Assembly: GCA_945607605.1 (NCBI GenBank)
Contig: CALYZE010000008.1
Span: 1-53,943 of the forward strand
Length of the DNA stretch: 53,943 bases
Source: an uncultured Bacteroides sp.
Lineage (GTDB): Bacteria > Bacteroidota > Bacteroidia > Bacteroidales > Bacteroidaceae
Direction: 5' to 3'
Shown: positions 1 to 7,620 of the stretch, piece after piece
Position numbering within the stretch: the first letter of the stretch is position 1
How the letters are laid out: the number at the start of each line of letters is the position of its first letter
The notes under the pieces: model-generated
Databases searched by the model: none
What the model was told of the DNA's origin: nothing
Seen by the model: only the letters and a program-made list of their open reading frames with translations
Made by a program: the position numbers and the translations under genes

Positions 1-35
1 TGTTAGTAAAGATAATATTTTTTTCTTTACTGACA
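1..35. other. Imperfect inverted repeat at the window edge
   Basis: Positions 1-12 pair with 24-35 (12 bp, one T-G mismatch that would be a wobble in RNA) around an 11-base T-rich loop. It could be the 3' end of a transcript entering from outside the window. The T-run lies in the loop rather than after the stem, so it is not a standard terminator. Confidence 0.3.
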
Positions 36-60
36 CAGTTTAAATTACAATCTCAGTTTA

Positions 61-102
61 AAACCAATCGGGATTCTCTTCTAGGAGAATCCCGATTGGT
101 TT
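61..102. terminator. Putative hairpin terminator downstream of the DoxD/DoxA gene
   Basis: This is a perfect 18-bp inverted repeat, arms 61-78 and 85-102, with a 6-base loop. It lies about 130 bases beyond the stop of the minus-strand gene that ends at 230. There is no long T-run on either side, only short A/T stretches. Termination is therefore inferred from stem strength and position, and it may serve transcripts from both directions. Confidence 0.55.
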
Positions 103-229
103 AATTCTTAAAACGTTCCAAGTTTAATGGGCCTGAATGAGTTCTTCTGTTTTCGTCATAACAATAGAAATCAGATAACTCGATCCTCTAAAACTGAAAA
201 AAGGTTAGAACTATATTCTTAATAGTCCA

Positions 230-1258
230 TCAATAGCTGACCTTTTGAGTCCAGGTAATTCCACTAATATCAACAAGCGTTAACTCATAAGCTCCTTGAG
301 GTATATTCTGCAAGTTCTCATCTTCAAGAGTTAAAGTGGCTTTGCTTCCTAATGGAATGATAAGACTATGTTTGCCTGGGGCTACTTTTGCCACATAAGA
401 GTTATCAATGTTTGATTTTGAGAACTGGGCTAGATCATTCCCCTCTTTATCAATGATCAGATTCCCATCTTGGTCTTTAAGTTGAATACCAATCAGGAAA
501 GATCCGTATACATCAGCTCCTTCTACTCTAAAGACCGTAAATGATAATTTCCCATCATCCAGTTTAGTATCAGAAATTTCGACCACTGGCTTTACAGACT
601 TATTATGCAATTTACCCCATACTCCATTGTGGAAATGTTGATTAGTAAACAGTGTCATGAAGAATATAATGAAAGTTCCTGATAAGAGAACTCTCTTCAT
701 CACTTTATTACTAAAGGATAATGGGCCGGACATCACCCATGAAGAGTATTTGAATCGTTTGAGTAGACCTTTTTCCTGGAAGTAATTATCCAGAGAGTAT
801 TTTCCTCCCCCGGTAAAGAAGATGGCAAACCCTGTAGCCATACCTAATATGCCGATTTGCCATTCATCCAAACAGGTCGTTCCTAACCATCCCGAGCCTA
901 ATAGGATACCCGTAGCTAAACCTAATACACCAAGACTCATCAATCGGGTGAATAATCCCAGCATTATAAATAGTCCTACTATAGCCTCGATAATAGTAAA
1001 GAGAACCATTGCCCACCATAAAGATTCAGGATTAGAAACCAGATATTCAATCATTGGCTTTATCCCTAGCGCATTAGGTAAAAAATGGTTGAATTTCTCT
1101 CCAATATATCCGGCTTCGTCCTGGATGAGTTTATTGTCGATAATCAATCTCCTCCAAAAAGCAGAAAAATAGGTCCAGCCTACCACTAAACGTAAGGCTA
1201 ATGTAAAAGTACCGGATAAAAGATATATTTGTTGTAATTCTTTGTTGTTAGATTTCAT
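230..1258 (-). CDS. DoxD/DoxA-type membrane protein (TQO small-subunit family)
   Basis: The 342-residue product has a DoxX/DoxD-like membrane part with hydrophobic segments near residues 12-36, 80-102, 105-125 and 133-150. A fifth segment lies near 188-206, followed by a roughly 130-residue soluble C-terminal domain. DoxD with a DoxA-like domain makes up the thiosulfate:quinone oxidoreductase (TQO) of acidophilic archaea, where the two are separate subunits; a single-chain version is known in Bacteroidetes. Residues GSGWLGTTCLDEW lie in the loop before the fourth segment. Family membership is fairly clear, but thiosulfate oxidation in this organism is not supported by anything else in the window. 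It lies 88 bases downstream of the small secreted-protein gene on the same strand and may be co-transcribed with it. Confidence 0.8.
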   Translation of the reverse strand: MKSNNKELQQIYLLSGTFTLALRLVVGWTYFSAFWRRLIIDNKLIQDEAGYIGEKFNHFLPNALGIKPMIEYLVSNPESLWWAMVLFTIIEAIVGLFIMLGLFTRLMSLGVLGLATGILLGSGWLGTTCLDEWQIGILGMATGFAIFFTGGGKYSLDNYFQEKGLLKRFKYSSWVMSGPLSFSNKVMKRVLLSGTFIIFFMTLFTNQHFHNGVWGKLHNKSVKPVVEISDTKLDDGKLSFTVFRVEGADVYGSFLIGIQLKDQDGNLIIDKEGNDLAQFSKSNIDNSYVAKVAPGKHSLIIPLGSKATLTLEDENLQNIPQGAYELTLVDISGITWTQKVSY

Positions 1259-1346
1259 AAACAGATCATTAATTATTAAAAATTGAATACACTAAAAACC
1301 AGGCAAAATAAATAGTATCTTACCTGCAATAGAAATGTACACTTAA

Positions 1347-1700
1347 TTAAATAATTAATTTTCTGTAAACCAGAAATATAGGAGTTGAAGATTTAGTACG
1401 GGTGGGATCTGATCCTGTACTTTGGTAAAGTAAGAGATCTGTCGGTACTATAGATTGAGTAAGAAAACGTTCACAAGTTTGCTTCTGCTTGATGTTGAGC
1501 TGTTGTTGTTTTTCGCTTTTCTTTTCCTGAATAGAAGTATAGACACATATGTTATGATTAATCTTACTTTTTTCTACTTGTGCCGATGCATTGACAGAAA
1601 TACCCAATAGCTGTTTGATGTCTTGCTTTATGGAGCAAGGCAGGCTTATGAGTATTGTCAGGGGCAATAATATTAAAAAAGTAAGACTATATCTACGCAT
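1347..1700 (-). CDS. Small predicted secreted protein, function unknown
   Basis: The 117-residue product starts with a basic MRRY and a strongly hydrophobic stretch (residues 5-23), consistent with a signal peptide or anchor; ASAQ near residues 38-41 resembles a signal peptidase I site. The rest is Lys/Gln-rich and polar with two cysteines (in the NICVY and TCERF segments). I do not recognise a family. A TAGCTTTG element on the minus strand at 1736-1743 could be its promoter, and doxD follows 88 bases downstream. The signal sequence and promoter make it more likely real than not. Confidence 0.5.
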   Translation of the reverse strand: MRRYSLTFLILLPLTILISLPCSIKQDIKQLLGISVNASAQVEKSKINHNICVYTSIQEKKSEKQQQLNIKQKQTCERFLTQSIVPTDLLLYQSTGSDPTRTKSSTPIFLVYRKLII

Positions 1701-1917
1701 AATTGCATTTTAAATGGCGTGCAAGATACTATTTGCAAAGCTATCTAAGCGAATAAAGATTGCGTTTTTTGTAATTATTAAGAGAAGATTGGAATATATA
1801 GGATTATTCTCCCTTGAAATCCAGATGGAAAACCTTGATGATGCGGTTTGTTGCTCAATCGGGGTAAATGGTCTAAGAGATGGGATAAAGATAGGAAGCT
1901 TTCCGGTTTATTATGAT

Positions 1918-2101
1918 GAAACACTTCGTTTCACTTAATGAAACACTCAGTTCCATTTAATGAAACACTTTGTTCTTTATAACTGAAATATTTTGTTTTC
2001 TATAGTTGAAACACATTGTTCTTTATAGCTAAAACCTTGTGTTCTGATAATTTAGACGCTTTGTTCTATATAGATAAAACAATCTGTTCATCCTTGTGAA
2101 C
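1918..2101. repeat. Degenerate 22/23-bp tandem repeat array, about 8 units
   Basis: Units begin at 1918, 1940, 1962, 1985, 2008, 2031, 2054 and 2076, with lengths 22, 22, 23, 23, 23, 23, 22 and 22. The approximate consensus is GAAACACTTTGTTCT followed by an A/T-rich tail such as TTATAACT. Divergence increases toward the right end, where the initial GAAAC decays to AAAAC or AGACG. Some units can fold on themselves, for example GAAAC-acttc-GTTTC in the first. There are no adjacent cas genes and no distinct spacers, so it is not CRISPR. The array lies between the 5' end of the secreted-protein gene and the 3' end of birA. Confidence 0.8.
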
Positions 2102-2176
2102 TAATGTATTATGCGTTTTATTACCTGATGTGATGAAGTAAGTGTCGTGGCTTTTTCCATTCAAGAATCGCCTTTA

Positions 2177-2213
2177 CAGTTGGCTTGCAGATAAAGTAGC
2201 TGCAAGCCAACTG
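2177..2213. terminator. Perfect 14-bp inverted repeat downstream of birA
   Basis: Arm 2177-2190 (CAGTTGGCTTGCAG) pairs perfectly with 2200-2213 across a 9-base loop. It sits about 85 bases past the birA stop. No T-run follows on either strand, so factor-independent termination is uncertain; 3'-end protection or a regulatory role are alternatives. Confidence 0.4.
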
Positions 2214-2295
2214 CAAGGGAAGTCTGCAAGCACGTAAAGTGTTGATTAACTTTGTCGTACCTGTGAACCAATGGCAGATAAAATGAATAAAAACT

Positions 2296-3069
2296 CTATA
2301 GGATGTATTGCACTTCTTTGAATAAGTATTCGCGTTCTTTGCCGCTTTCATCTTCCAGCACAAAACGTCCGTCTTGTTCTACACGCAGCAGACGGGCCAG
2401 GAAGAGTCCGTCAGCATCTTGGTAGGAATGGAAGCCCCGACGGCGAAAAAGGGAACGGGCATATCGGGTGTTGATTTCGGCAGAGTAGGTCTCGAAATCT
2501 TCTAACTGAAGTCCCTTGTAGTACATCTCTACTCGTTTCAGTATGTGTGTAAGGATTTCATGACGATCATGCTCTTTTCCAGTGATTTGCTTTAAAGAGA
2601 TAGGGTTGGGAGCATCGCTGCGGAAGGTGTCTTGGTTGATGTTGATTCCGATGCCGGCAATACTGCGTGCAATACGAGGTCCAACGAGGTCGTTCTCTAT
2701 CAAGATACCACTGATTTTTTTGTTCTTCCAATAGATGTCGTTCGGCCATTTGATGGTAATATCATCCGACCATCTGCTCAGTTCTTCTTTGATGGCAAGG
2801 GAAACGATTTGCGAAAGAATAAACTGACGACGAGCTTCTAAAAAAGTAGGGTAGAGCACAAAACTGAATAAAAGGTTCTTACCTTCTTCAGCTTCCCAAC
2901 TATTACCACGTTGTCCTTTGCCGGCCATTTGAAATTCGGCGGTAACGGTGGTGAGTTCGGCAACCTCTTCTGGTTGTTGGTTGCACAACTGGCTGATGTA
3001 TTGGTTAGTAGAGTTTGTCTTCTCCAAAGTAATCAGCGGATAGCGGAATGTTTTAGGGTAGAGATTCAT
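2296..3069 (-). CDS. birA: Biotin--[acetyl-CoA-carboxylase] ligase
   Basis: The product activates biotin as biotinyl-AMP and attaches it to the biotin carrier protein of carboxylases. It shows the family motifs TNSTNQY, the adenylate-binding loop GKGQRGNSW, KWPNDIYW and SGILIE. At 257 residues it is the short catalytic form: the N-terminal helix-turn-helix of E. coli BirA is absent, so it should not repress biotin genes. Its start overlaps the end of the upstream MmcQ/YjbR gene by 17 bases, which suggests translational coupling. Confidence 0.93.
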   Translation of the reverse strand: MNLYPKTFRYPLITLEKTNSTNQYISQLCNQQPEEVAELTTVTAEFQMAGKGQRGNSWEAEEGKNLLFSFVLYPTFLEARRQFILSQIVSLAIKEELSRWSDDITIKWPNDIYWKNKKISGILIENDLVGPRIARSIAGIGININQDTFRSDAPNPISLKQITGKEHDRHEILTHILKRVEMYYKGLQLEDFETYSAEINTRYARSLFRRRGFHSYQDADGLFLARLLRVEQDGRFVLEDESGKEREYLFKEVQYIL

Positions 3070-3409
3070 ATTCGGTACGTAGTTTTTTAGTGAATTTCTT
3101 CAATACTTCTTTGTACGAGTGGTCAATCAGATGTTTTATCAGTGTATCGTCTGCATCACGGTCTAGAAGCACTTGATTCCAATGTTTCTTATTGAAATGA
3201 TAAGCAGCTTCAATAGAGAAATATTGCTCTCGTAGTTCGATCGCATATTCCGGGTCGCATTTCATACATATTTTGTTTGCACTCTCTAAATCAATCAACG
3301 CGAACATCTTACCCATGACTTTCATCACAAGTGAGTATTCGTCGAACGGAAGGCATTCTGTAACGCCTTTCTTGCTAAGACAATATTCACGAGCAGTTTC
3401 TATATCCAT
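3053..3409 (-). CDS. MmcQ/YjbR family protein
   Basis: The 118-residue protein has the layout of the MmcQ/YjbR family (CyaY-like fold). It opens with an ETAREYCLSKKG helix, followed by TECLPFDEYSLVMKVMGKMFALI, abbreviated here as PFDEYSLVMKVMGKMFAL, then KCDPEYAIELRE and the NKKHWNQVLLD segment typical of the C-terminal half. The biochemical role of the family is not settled; DNA binding has been proposed. It sits between yraN (30 bases upstream) and birA (overlapping) in a minus-strand cluster. Confidence 0.85.
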   Translation of the reverse strand: MDIETAREYCLSKKGVTECLPFDEYSLVMKVMGKMFALIDLESANKICMKCDPEYAIELREQYFSIEAAYHFNKKHWNQVLLDRDADDTLIKHLIDHSYKEVLKKFTKKLRTEYESLP

Positions 3410-3439
3410 GATGGCACTAAGCTTTTCTCTGATTGACTC

Positions 3440-3805
3440 TTAAAACATAGGCGGATAAAACGCATCCTTTATATGTTCTATCTTGAAGGCTCCCGGTTCG
3501 CCTACGGCAGTAATGATGTCGAAGCGAACGGAAGCATCTATGCAGAAGTGTTTGATATAAGCATCGGCAGCTACGACAATATGCCGTACTTTTTGCCAGT
3601 TGACAGCATCCTGCGGTTCGATGTAATCCGTGTTGCTGCGTGTTTTTACTTCTACAATGATTAATTCTCTATCTTTGGTAGCTACAATATCCAATTCCAG
3701 ATGATTCTTTCGCCAATTCCGATCACGTATGGTGTAACCATGCAGTTCTAAATACGTGGCGGCGGCGTCTTCTCCGGCTTTTCCCAGGAGATTGTGCTGG
3801 GCCAT
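3440..3805 (-). CDS. YraN/UPF0102 family endonuclease-like protein
   Basis: The 121-residue protein matches the UPF0102 (YraN) family, which has a Holliday-junction-resolvase-like nuclease fold. Visible motifs are GKAGEDAAATYLELHGY at the N terminus and the putative metal site LELDIVATKD with IIVEVKTRS, which supply the Glu, Asp and ExK residues. Its cellular role is unproven. Its first base coincides with the last base of the upstream S41 protease gene (3805), so the two are probably coupled. Confidence 0.9.
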   Translation of the reverse strand: MAQHNLLGKAGEDAAATYLELHGYTIRDRNWRKNHLELDIVATKDRELIIVEVKTRSNTDYIEPQDAVNWQKVRHIVVAADAYIKHFCIDASVRFDIITAVGEPGAFKIEHIKDAFYPPMF

Positions 3806-5598
3806 TACTCTACTGGTTGAGCAGGTCTAAGCATGCCGTCACGTCCGGGACGGAAGATGGCAGGCAACTTACGTGTTCTGCCGTTCATGGGCTGTTCCAC
3901 ACTGCGCGTGGCCGGCATCAGATTCTTTCCGGTAATCAGTTCGATGGCTTTGGCGTATAAAGGTTCTTTATCCGTCATATAATCTTTATGTATGTAAAAC
4001 CTGCCTGATTCGTTGTAAGGGTTGGTCTCGTCCATGGCTACAGTAGGAGTGAAACCTTTTTCATAATCCCCAAACCCTTTGGCATTGTAACTCTGGAAGG
4101 TGATGGGAACTACCCGATACGTATTGGTTTTGATTTTCATATCCGTATATTCCATACCTACATTTTTACCTGTGGTTTTTTCGCCGATCAGGATCACTTC
4201 CATATCAATTCCTCTTAAGGCATTGATGACCAGTTCGCTGGATGAAGCTGTTCCTTCACCCACTAAGCAATAGACGCGAGAAAGTCCAAGATCGCCGGCT
4301 GATAGGGAGGTGCCTAGATTGGGGTAATTGGAATAGGCAAAGGTTTCTTCTTCTCGTTTGTTATTGAGTTTTGCCATTCTTTCTTTGTTGTATCGCTGGC
4401 TGGAAAATACTTGACCTTGAGAGGCGGAACCGGCAATGCAAGTGGCTATTAGGTTGGCCGAGATGGTGTGTCCGCCGCCGTTGTATCGCAAGTCCAGAAT
4501 TAAGTCAGTTACATTTTTACTCTTAAACTCTTTGAAAGCATCGAATAATTCTTCATCAAAACCTGCATCAAAACCAGCATAAACAAGATAACCTATTCTG
4601 TGTCCCTCTATATCTTCCTTTACTTTGCTGAGGATAACCGGATTGCAAGCCATAATGGTAGAACTGATGGTTCTTTCTTGGGTGCCTGTTATGCTACCTC
4701 CTTCTAAAAGATCTTCTGTCAGGCTTAGGCTGAATGCCTCGTCTGGAAGCAACATGCTGTAATAAAAATCGTTGATATTGCTGTTGCTTATCTTTTGTCC
4801 ATTTACCAAACTTATCATGGCTCCTCGTTTGATGCCTGCCTCGGAAGCCGGTGAATTGGGATACACACCTTGTATACAGAAGTAGATGGTGTTGTTGGTC
4901 TGAGTACCGATAGATACAGCGGTTATGCCTGTAATGCCAAAACTATAGGTTGGCTCCTTATCCACATACTTGGTAGCACGCGTTGAAGCATAAGAAGGCA
5001 ATTGCTGAATGTAAGAGTAGAGGCGATAATACGTTTTACCGTCGCTGCCTATATAGGTTCTTTTATCCAATGTATTGGTAGTCATGCTGCCTAACCCATC
5101 ATAGAAGAAATCTTCATAATTCTTCGTGAAGTTATGTGTTAGTTCTTTGTATTCCTCGTTCCAGAGATAATATTCACTCAGATATGCTTCCACCTTTCTG
5201 TTGATTTCCGTATCTTCGGTGATAATTTCGGTACTTCCTTTTTGTATTACTTGAAAGCTTGTAGCAGAATATCCTTCTACTTTGATCGTTATAGTTGAGG
5301 TGCGATCTTGTGTATCAGAGGTGGCAACTGACAATTTGATCACATTGGCTCCTTTTTCTCCTTTTTGAGTCAGTAGTTTACACCAAGATGAATTAGTCGA
5401 TGCGGTCCAATCGGCGGCGGCATGGAAACTTACAGACTTCACATTTTCTACCGTGAGTTCTACGGGAGTTCCCTCCTTCCAACTTTGCCCGGTTACACCC
5501 GTCTGAATTTCAGTGTTATTGTTTTCATCGCTGCAGGATGCAAGACTTATTGCTATGAATAAGCACAAAAAGTAACTTAAATAATATACTCTTTTCAT
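3805..5598 (-). CDS. BACON-PDZ-S41 family lipoprotein protease
   Basis: The 597-residue product begins with a lipoprotein signal peptide (SLASC, lipidated Cys near residue 22). Residues about 35-120 resemble a BACON domain, with the NSSWCKL segment and a terminal VIQKGS strand. A PDZ-like domain follows (about 215-290, SPASEAGIKRGAMISLVNG). The S41 carboxyl-terminal-processing protease domain covers about 330-530, with LILDLRYNGGG, the probable nucleophile Ser in GTASSSELVINAL and the Lys in GEKTTGKNVG. It should act on the periplasmic or surface side of an envelope membrane. A TATTTTTG element on the minus strand at 5622-5629 is a likely promoter. Confidence 0.88.
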   Translation of the reverse strand: MKRVYYLSYFLCLFIAISLASCSDENNNTEIQTGVTGQSWKEGTPVELTVENVKSVSFHAAADWTASTNSSWCKLLTQKGEKGANVIKLSVATSDTQDRTSTITIKVEGYSATSFQVIQKGSTEIITEDTEINRKVEAYLSEYYLWNEEYKELTHNFTKNYEDFFYDGLGSMTTNTLDKRTYIGSDGKTYYRLYSYIQQLPSYASTRATKYVDKEPTYSFGITGITAVSIGTQTNNTIYFCIQGVYPNSPASEAGIKRGAMISLVNGQKISNSNINDFYYSMLLPDEAFSLSLTEDLLEGGSITGTQERTISSTIMACNPVILSKVKEDIEGHRIGYLVYAGFDAGFDEELFDAFKEFKSKNVTDLILDLRYNGGGHTISANLIATCIAGSASQGQVFSSQRYNKERMAKLNNKREEETFAYSNYPNLGTSLSAGDLGLSRVYCLVGEGTASSSELVINALRGIDMEVILIGEKTTGKNVGMEYTDMKIKTNTYRVVPITFQSYNAKGFGDYEKGFTPTVAMDETNPYNESGRFYIHKDYMTDKEPLYAKAIELITGKNLMPATRSVEQPMNGRTRKLPAIFRPGRDGMLRPAQPVE

Positions 5599-5621
5599 TT
5601 CTGTTAGTAATTAAGAATCTC

Positions 5622-5629
5622 CAAAAATA
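5622..5629 (-). promoter_or_regulatory. Bacteroides -7 element upstream of the S41 lipoprotein gene
   Basis: The minus strand reads TATTTTTG, matching TAnnTTTG, about 24 bases before the start codon at 5598. No clear TTG-type -33 element was found. Confidence 0.45.
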
Positions 5630-5781
5630 CCTTTTTAATTTTTATAATAAAATGATTTAGGGAATTAGTTTGTTTTTGTAGCTTAAAAATAAGATGCTGA
5701 CTTGTTTTCAGTGGCCAAGCTGTAAAAAATACATCCTTTCTATTTTGTTTTTACAGAAGTAAAAGTAAATTTGCAAGAGAT

Positions 5782-6015
5782 ATGAGAAAGAGAGACAAAG
5801 CGTGTGCAAAAGCAACGCCGGAAGACCCGAAACGCGAACAGCGCATTGTATGCCTGATGAGTGAGGAAGAAATGCGGATTGTAGATCGTTACCTTGAAAA
5901 ATACAAGATAACGAATAAATCGCGCTGGCTTAGAGAAACTGTTCTCATGTTTATTTATAAGAATATGGAAGAAGATTACCCTACTTTGTTTGGTGAACAT
6001 GATATGAGAAGGTGA
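5782..6015 (+). CDS. Small ribbon-helix-helix-like protein upstream of tadA
   Basis: The 77-residue basic protein has a short polar head (RKRDKACAKATPEDPKR). A strand-like segment (RIVCLMSEEEMRIVDRYLEK) and two helices (NKSRWLRETVLMFIYKNM) follow. This resembles the RHH fold of plasmid mobilisation accessory proteins and small repressors, but the similarity is judged by eye. The ATG at 5782 follows a possible -7 element (TAAATTTG, 5766-5773) by only 8 bases, which would imply a very short leader. The gene precedes tadA by 52 bases on the same strand and no relaxase is nearby. Function unknown. Confidence 0.6.
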   Translation: MRKRDKACAKATPEDPKREQRIVCLMSEEEMRIVDRYLEKYKITNKSRWLRETVLMFIYKNMEEDYPTLFGEHDMRR

Positions 6016-6067
6016 ATGTTTCATGTAGAGCATGACCCTCAAACTTACGAATTAAAACGAAACTGTC

Positions 6068-6502
6068 TTGGACGATAGCTATTATATGAAGCAAGCGCTT
6101 CTGGAAGCGCAAAAAGCAGGAGAACGGGGAGAAGTACCTGTGGGAGCTGTGGTAGTTTGCAAAGATCGTATCCTTGCACGTGCTCATAATCTGACTGAAG
6201 TACTGACCGATGTTACGGCCCATGCTGAAATGCAGGCTATCACTGCCGCAGCCTCTACGCTTGGCGGGAAATATCTAAATGAATGTACTCTTTATGTAAC
6301 CGTGGAACCTTGTGTGATGTGTGCCGGTGCCATTGCTTGGGCACAGATGGGGCGACTGGTTTTTGGAGCGGAAGATGAAAAACGAGGTTATCAACGCTAT
6401 GCACCGGAGGCATTACATCCTAAGACAGAGGTTGTAAAAGGGGTGCTTGCAGAGGAATGTGGCGCATTGATGAAAAAGTTCTTTGCCGCTAAACGTCGTT
6501 GA
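6068..6502 (+). CDS. tadA: tRNA-specific adenosine deaminase (probable TTG start)
   Basis: TadA deaminates the wobble adenosine A34 to inosine in tRNA-Arg(ACG). The catalytic signatures are clear: HAEMQA (zinc His and proton-shuttle Glu) and PCVMCAGA (two zinc Cys), with GEVPVGAVVV before them. An in-frame TAA at 6053-6055 limits the start to TTG at 6068 (144 residues, beginning MDDSYYMKQAL) or ATG at 6086 (138 residues). The longer product keeps the acidic-aromatic N terminus that I recall from Bacteroides homologs, so TTG is preferred. It follows the small RHH-like gene on the same strand. Confidence 0.92.
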   Translation: MDDSYYMKQALLEAQKAGERGEVPVGAVVVCKDRILARAHNLTEVLTDVTAHAEMQAITAAASTLGGKYLNECTLYVTVEPCVMCAGAIAWAQMGRLVFGAEDEKRGYQRYAPEALHPKTEVVKGVLAEECGALMKKFFAAKRR

Positions 6503-6541
6503 TTTCTTCTTCGCGCATCTTATTTTTTATATTTCTTCCTG

Positions 6542-6835
6542 CTAATCTTCGCCTTCTTTGATTTCTTCAAAATCGATATATTCTCCTTCTTCTTTGGAGA
6601 ATATTTTCTTGATTTTTACATAGTTATCTCTCTCCTCAAGTGGCGATGCTTCCTCTCGGGCTGATGAGGAGTTGGGGTTCTGATAGGAATATCCTTTGGC
6701 ATTCTGATAAGGATCAGAAGGAGCACGGCGCTTGCCTAAGCCAAAAATGCTTCGAATAAGTGTACCGATAATACCAAGACCAATAATCAGTATGGCAATA
6801 ATGATGAAAAATATAAATCCCAAAAAATGAAGCAT
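6542..6835 (-). CDS. DUF4834 family small membrane protein
   Basis: The 97-residue protein has one long N-terminal hydrophobic segment (residues about 3-30), a basic Gly-Lys-Arg stretch (FGLGKRR), an Asn/Ser-rich linker and an acidic C terminus with DFEEIKEGED. This matches the DUF4834 layout common in Bacteroidetes. Function is unknown. It is the last gene of the psd-pssA cluster, 66 bases after pssA, and may be co-transcribed with it. Confidence 0.75.
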   Translation of the reverse strand: MLHFLGFIFFIIIAILIIGLGIIGTLIRSIFGLGKRRAPSDPYQNAKGYSYQNPNSSSAREEASPLEERDNYVKIKKIFSKEEGEYIDFEEIKEGED

Positions 6836-6901
6836 AGGTTAATGGCTTTTAAGTGTTCGTAATATACGAACGATGATACAACAACCGTGCCAAAGATTGG
6901 T

Positions 6902-7609
6902 TTACTGGCTTTTTTGAGTGATGAGTGAAAGCAAAATATACCAAACAATGATTGCAGCAAAACTGCTGATTCCTAAAAATACAAGCAAGGGAATGCATAC
7001 AATCAAAAAAATGAAGCTGGTTTTATTCTCTTTCCATGATAAGTTTTTAAATTTCAATGAGAACATGGGAATCTCCGAAACCAAAAGCCAGGAGAAAAAA
7101 CAAACCAACAAGAATAGATAAAACGGATGAAAATTGTCGGATGTAATAAAGTCATGAGCTCCTGTTGCCAAAGAAGCCCAGAAGAGGGCGTTTGCCGGAA
7201 CTGGAAGACCTATAAAGGAACTTGTTTGTCGGGTGTCGTTGTTGAATTTAGCCAATCGCAGGGCAGAAAAGACAGCAATCAGAAAAGCAAGATAGGGGAA
7301 AAAAGGAGCAATGCCTTCCATCATGCCCGGATAATGCATTTCTTTGAATAAGGAGAACACGATTAAAGAGGGAGCAACACCGAAGCTTACATCATCCGCC
7401 AATGAATCTAAATCCTTACCTATAGCAGAATATGCATCCAGTAGGCGTGCCATCATGCCGTCGAAGAAATCAAATACGGCACTGAAGAAAACGAAGGCTA
7501 ATGCCAGATCGTATCGAGCCTCGAAGGCCATGACACAAGCAATACACCCGGAGAATAAATTCAAACAGGTCAGGGTATTGGGAATATAACGGGTCATGCA
7601 GTTTGCCAT
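6902..7609 (-). CDS. pssA: CDP-diacylglycerol--serine O-phosphatidyltransferase
   Basis: The product makes phosphatidylserine from CDP-diacylglycerol and serine at the cytoplasmic membrane. The CDP-alcohol phosphatidyltransferase motif DGx2ARx8Gx3Dx3D is intact in DGMMARLLDAYSAIGKDLD with the final SLAD. The 235-residue protein has the multiple hydrophobic segments expected. An internal Met at 7597 is an alternative start. It begins 11 bases after the psd stop, so phosphatidylserine synthesis and decarboxylation are almost certainly co-expressed. Confidence 0.95.
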   Translation of the reverse strand: MANCMTRYIPNTLTCLNLFSGCIACVMAFEARYDLALAFVFFSAVFDFFDGMMARLLDAYSAIGKDLDSLADDVSFGVAPSLIVFSLFKEMHYPGMMEGIAPFFPYLAFLIAVFSALRLAKFNNDTRQTSSFIGLPVPANALFWASLATGAHDFITSDNFHPFYLFLLVCFFSWLLVSEIPMFSLKFKNLSWKENKTSFIFLIVCIPLLVFLGISSFAAIIVWYILLSLITQKSQ

Positions 7610-7620
7610 GGTTGTTCAGG

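Larger units (their letters stand above)
1701..2295. other. 595-bp gene-free stretch
   Basis: No convincing gene lies here. A 74-codon plus-strand frame at 1714-1938 has no recognisable similarity and runs into repeats, so it is not called. The stretch holds a degenerate tandem array (1918-2101) and a perfect 14-bp inverted repeat (2177-2213), listed separately. Confidence 0.6.

Noticed and set aside
1714-1938. 74-codon plus-strand open frame
   Set aside because: No recognisable similarity, Lys/Ile-rich composition typical of A/T-rich spacer, and its last codons run into the tandem repeat array.
1918-2101. CRISPR array
   Set aside because: Units are contiguous without spacers, are degenerate and no cas genes are present.
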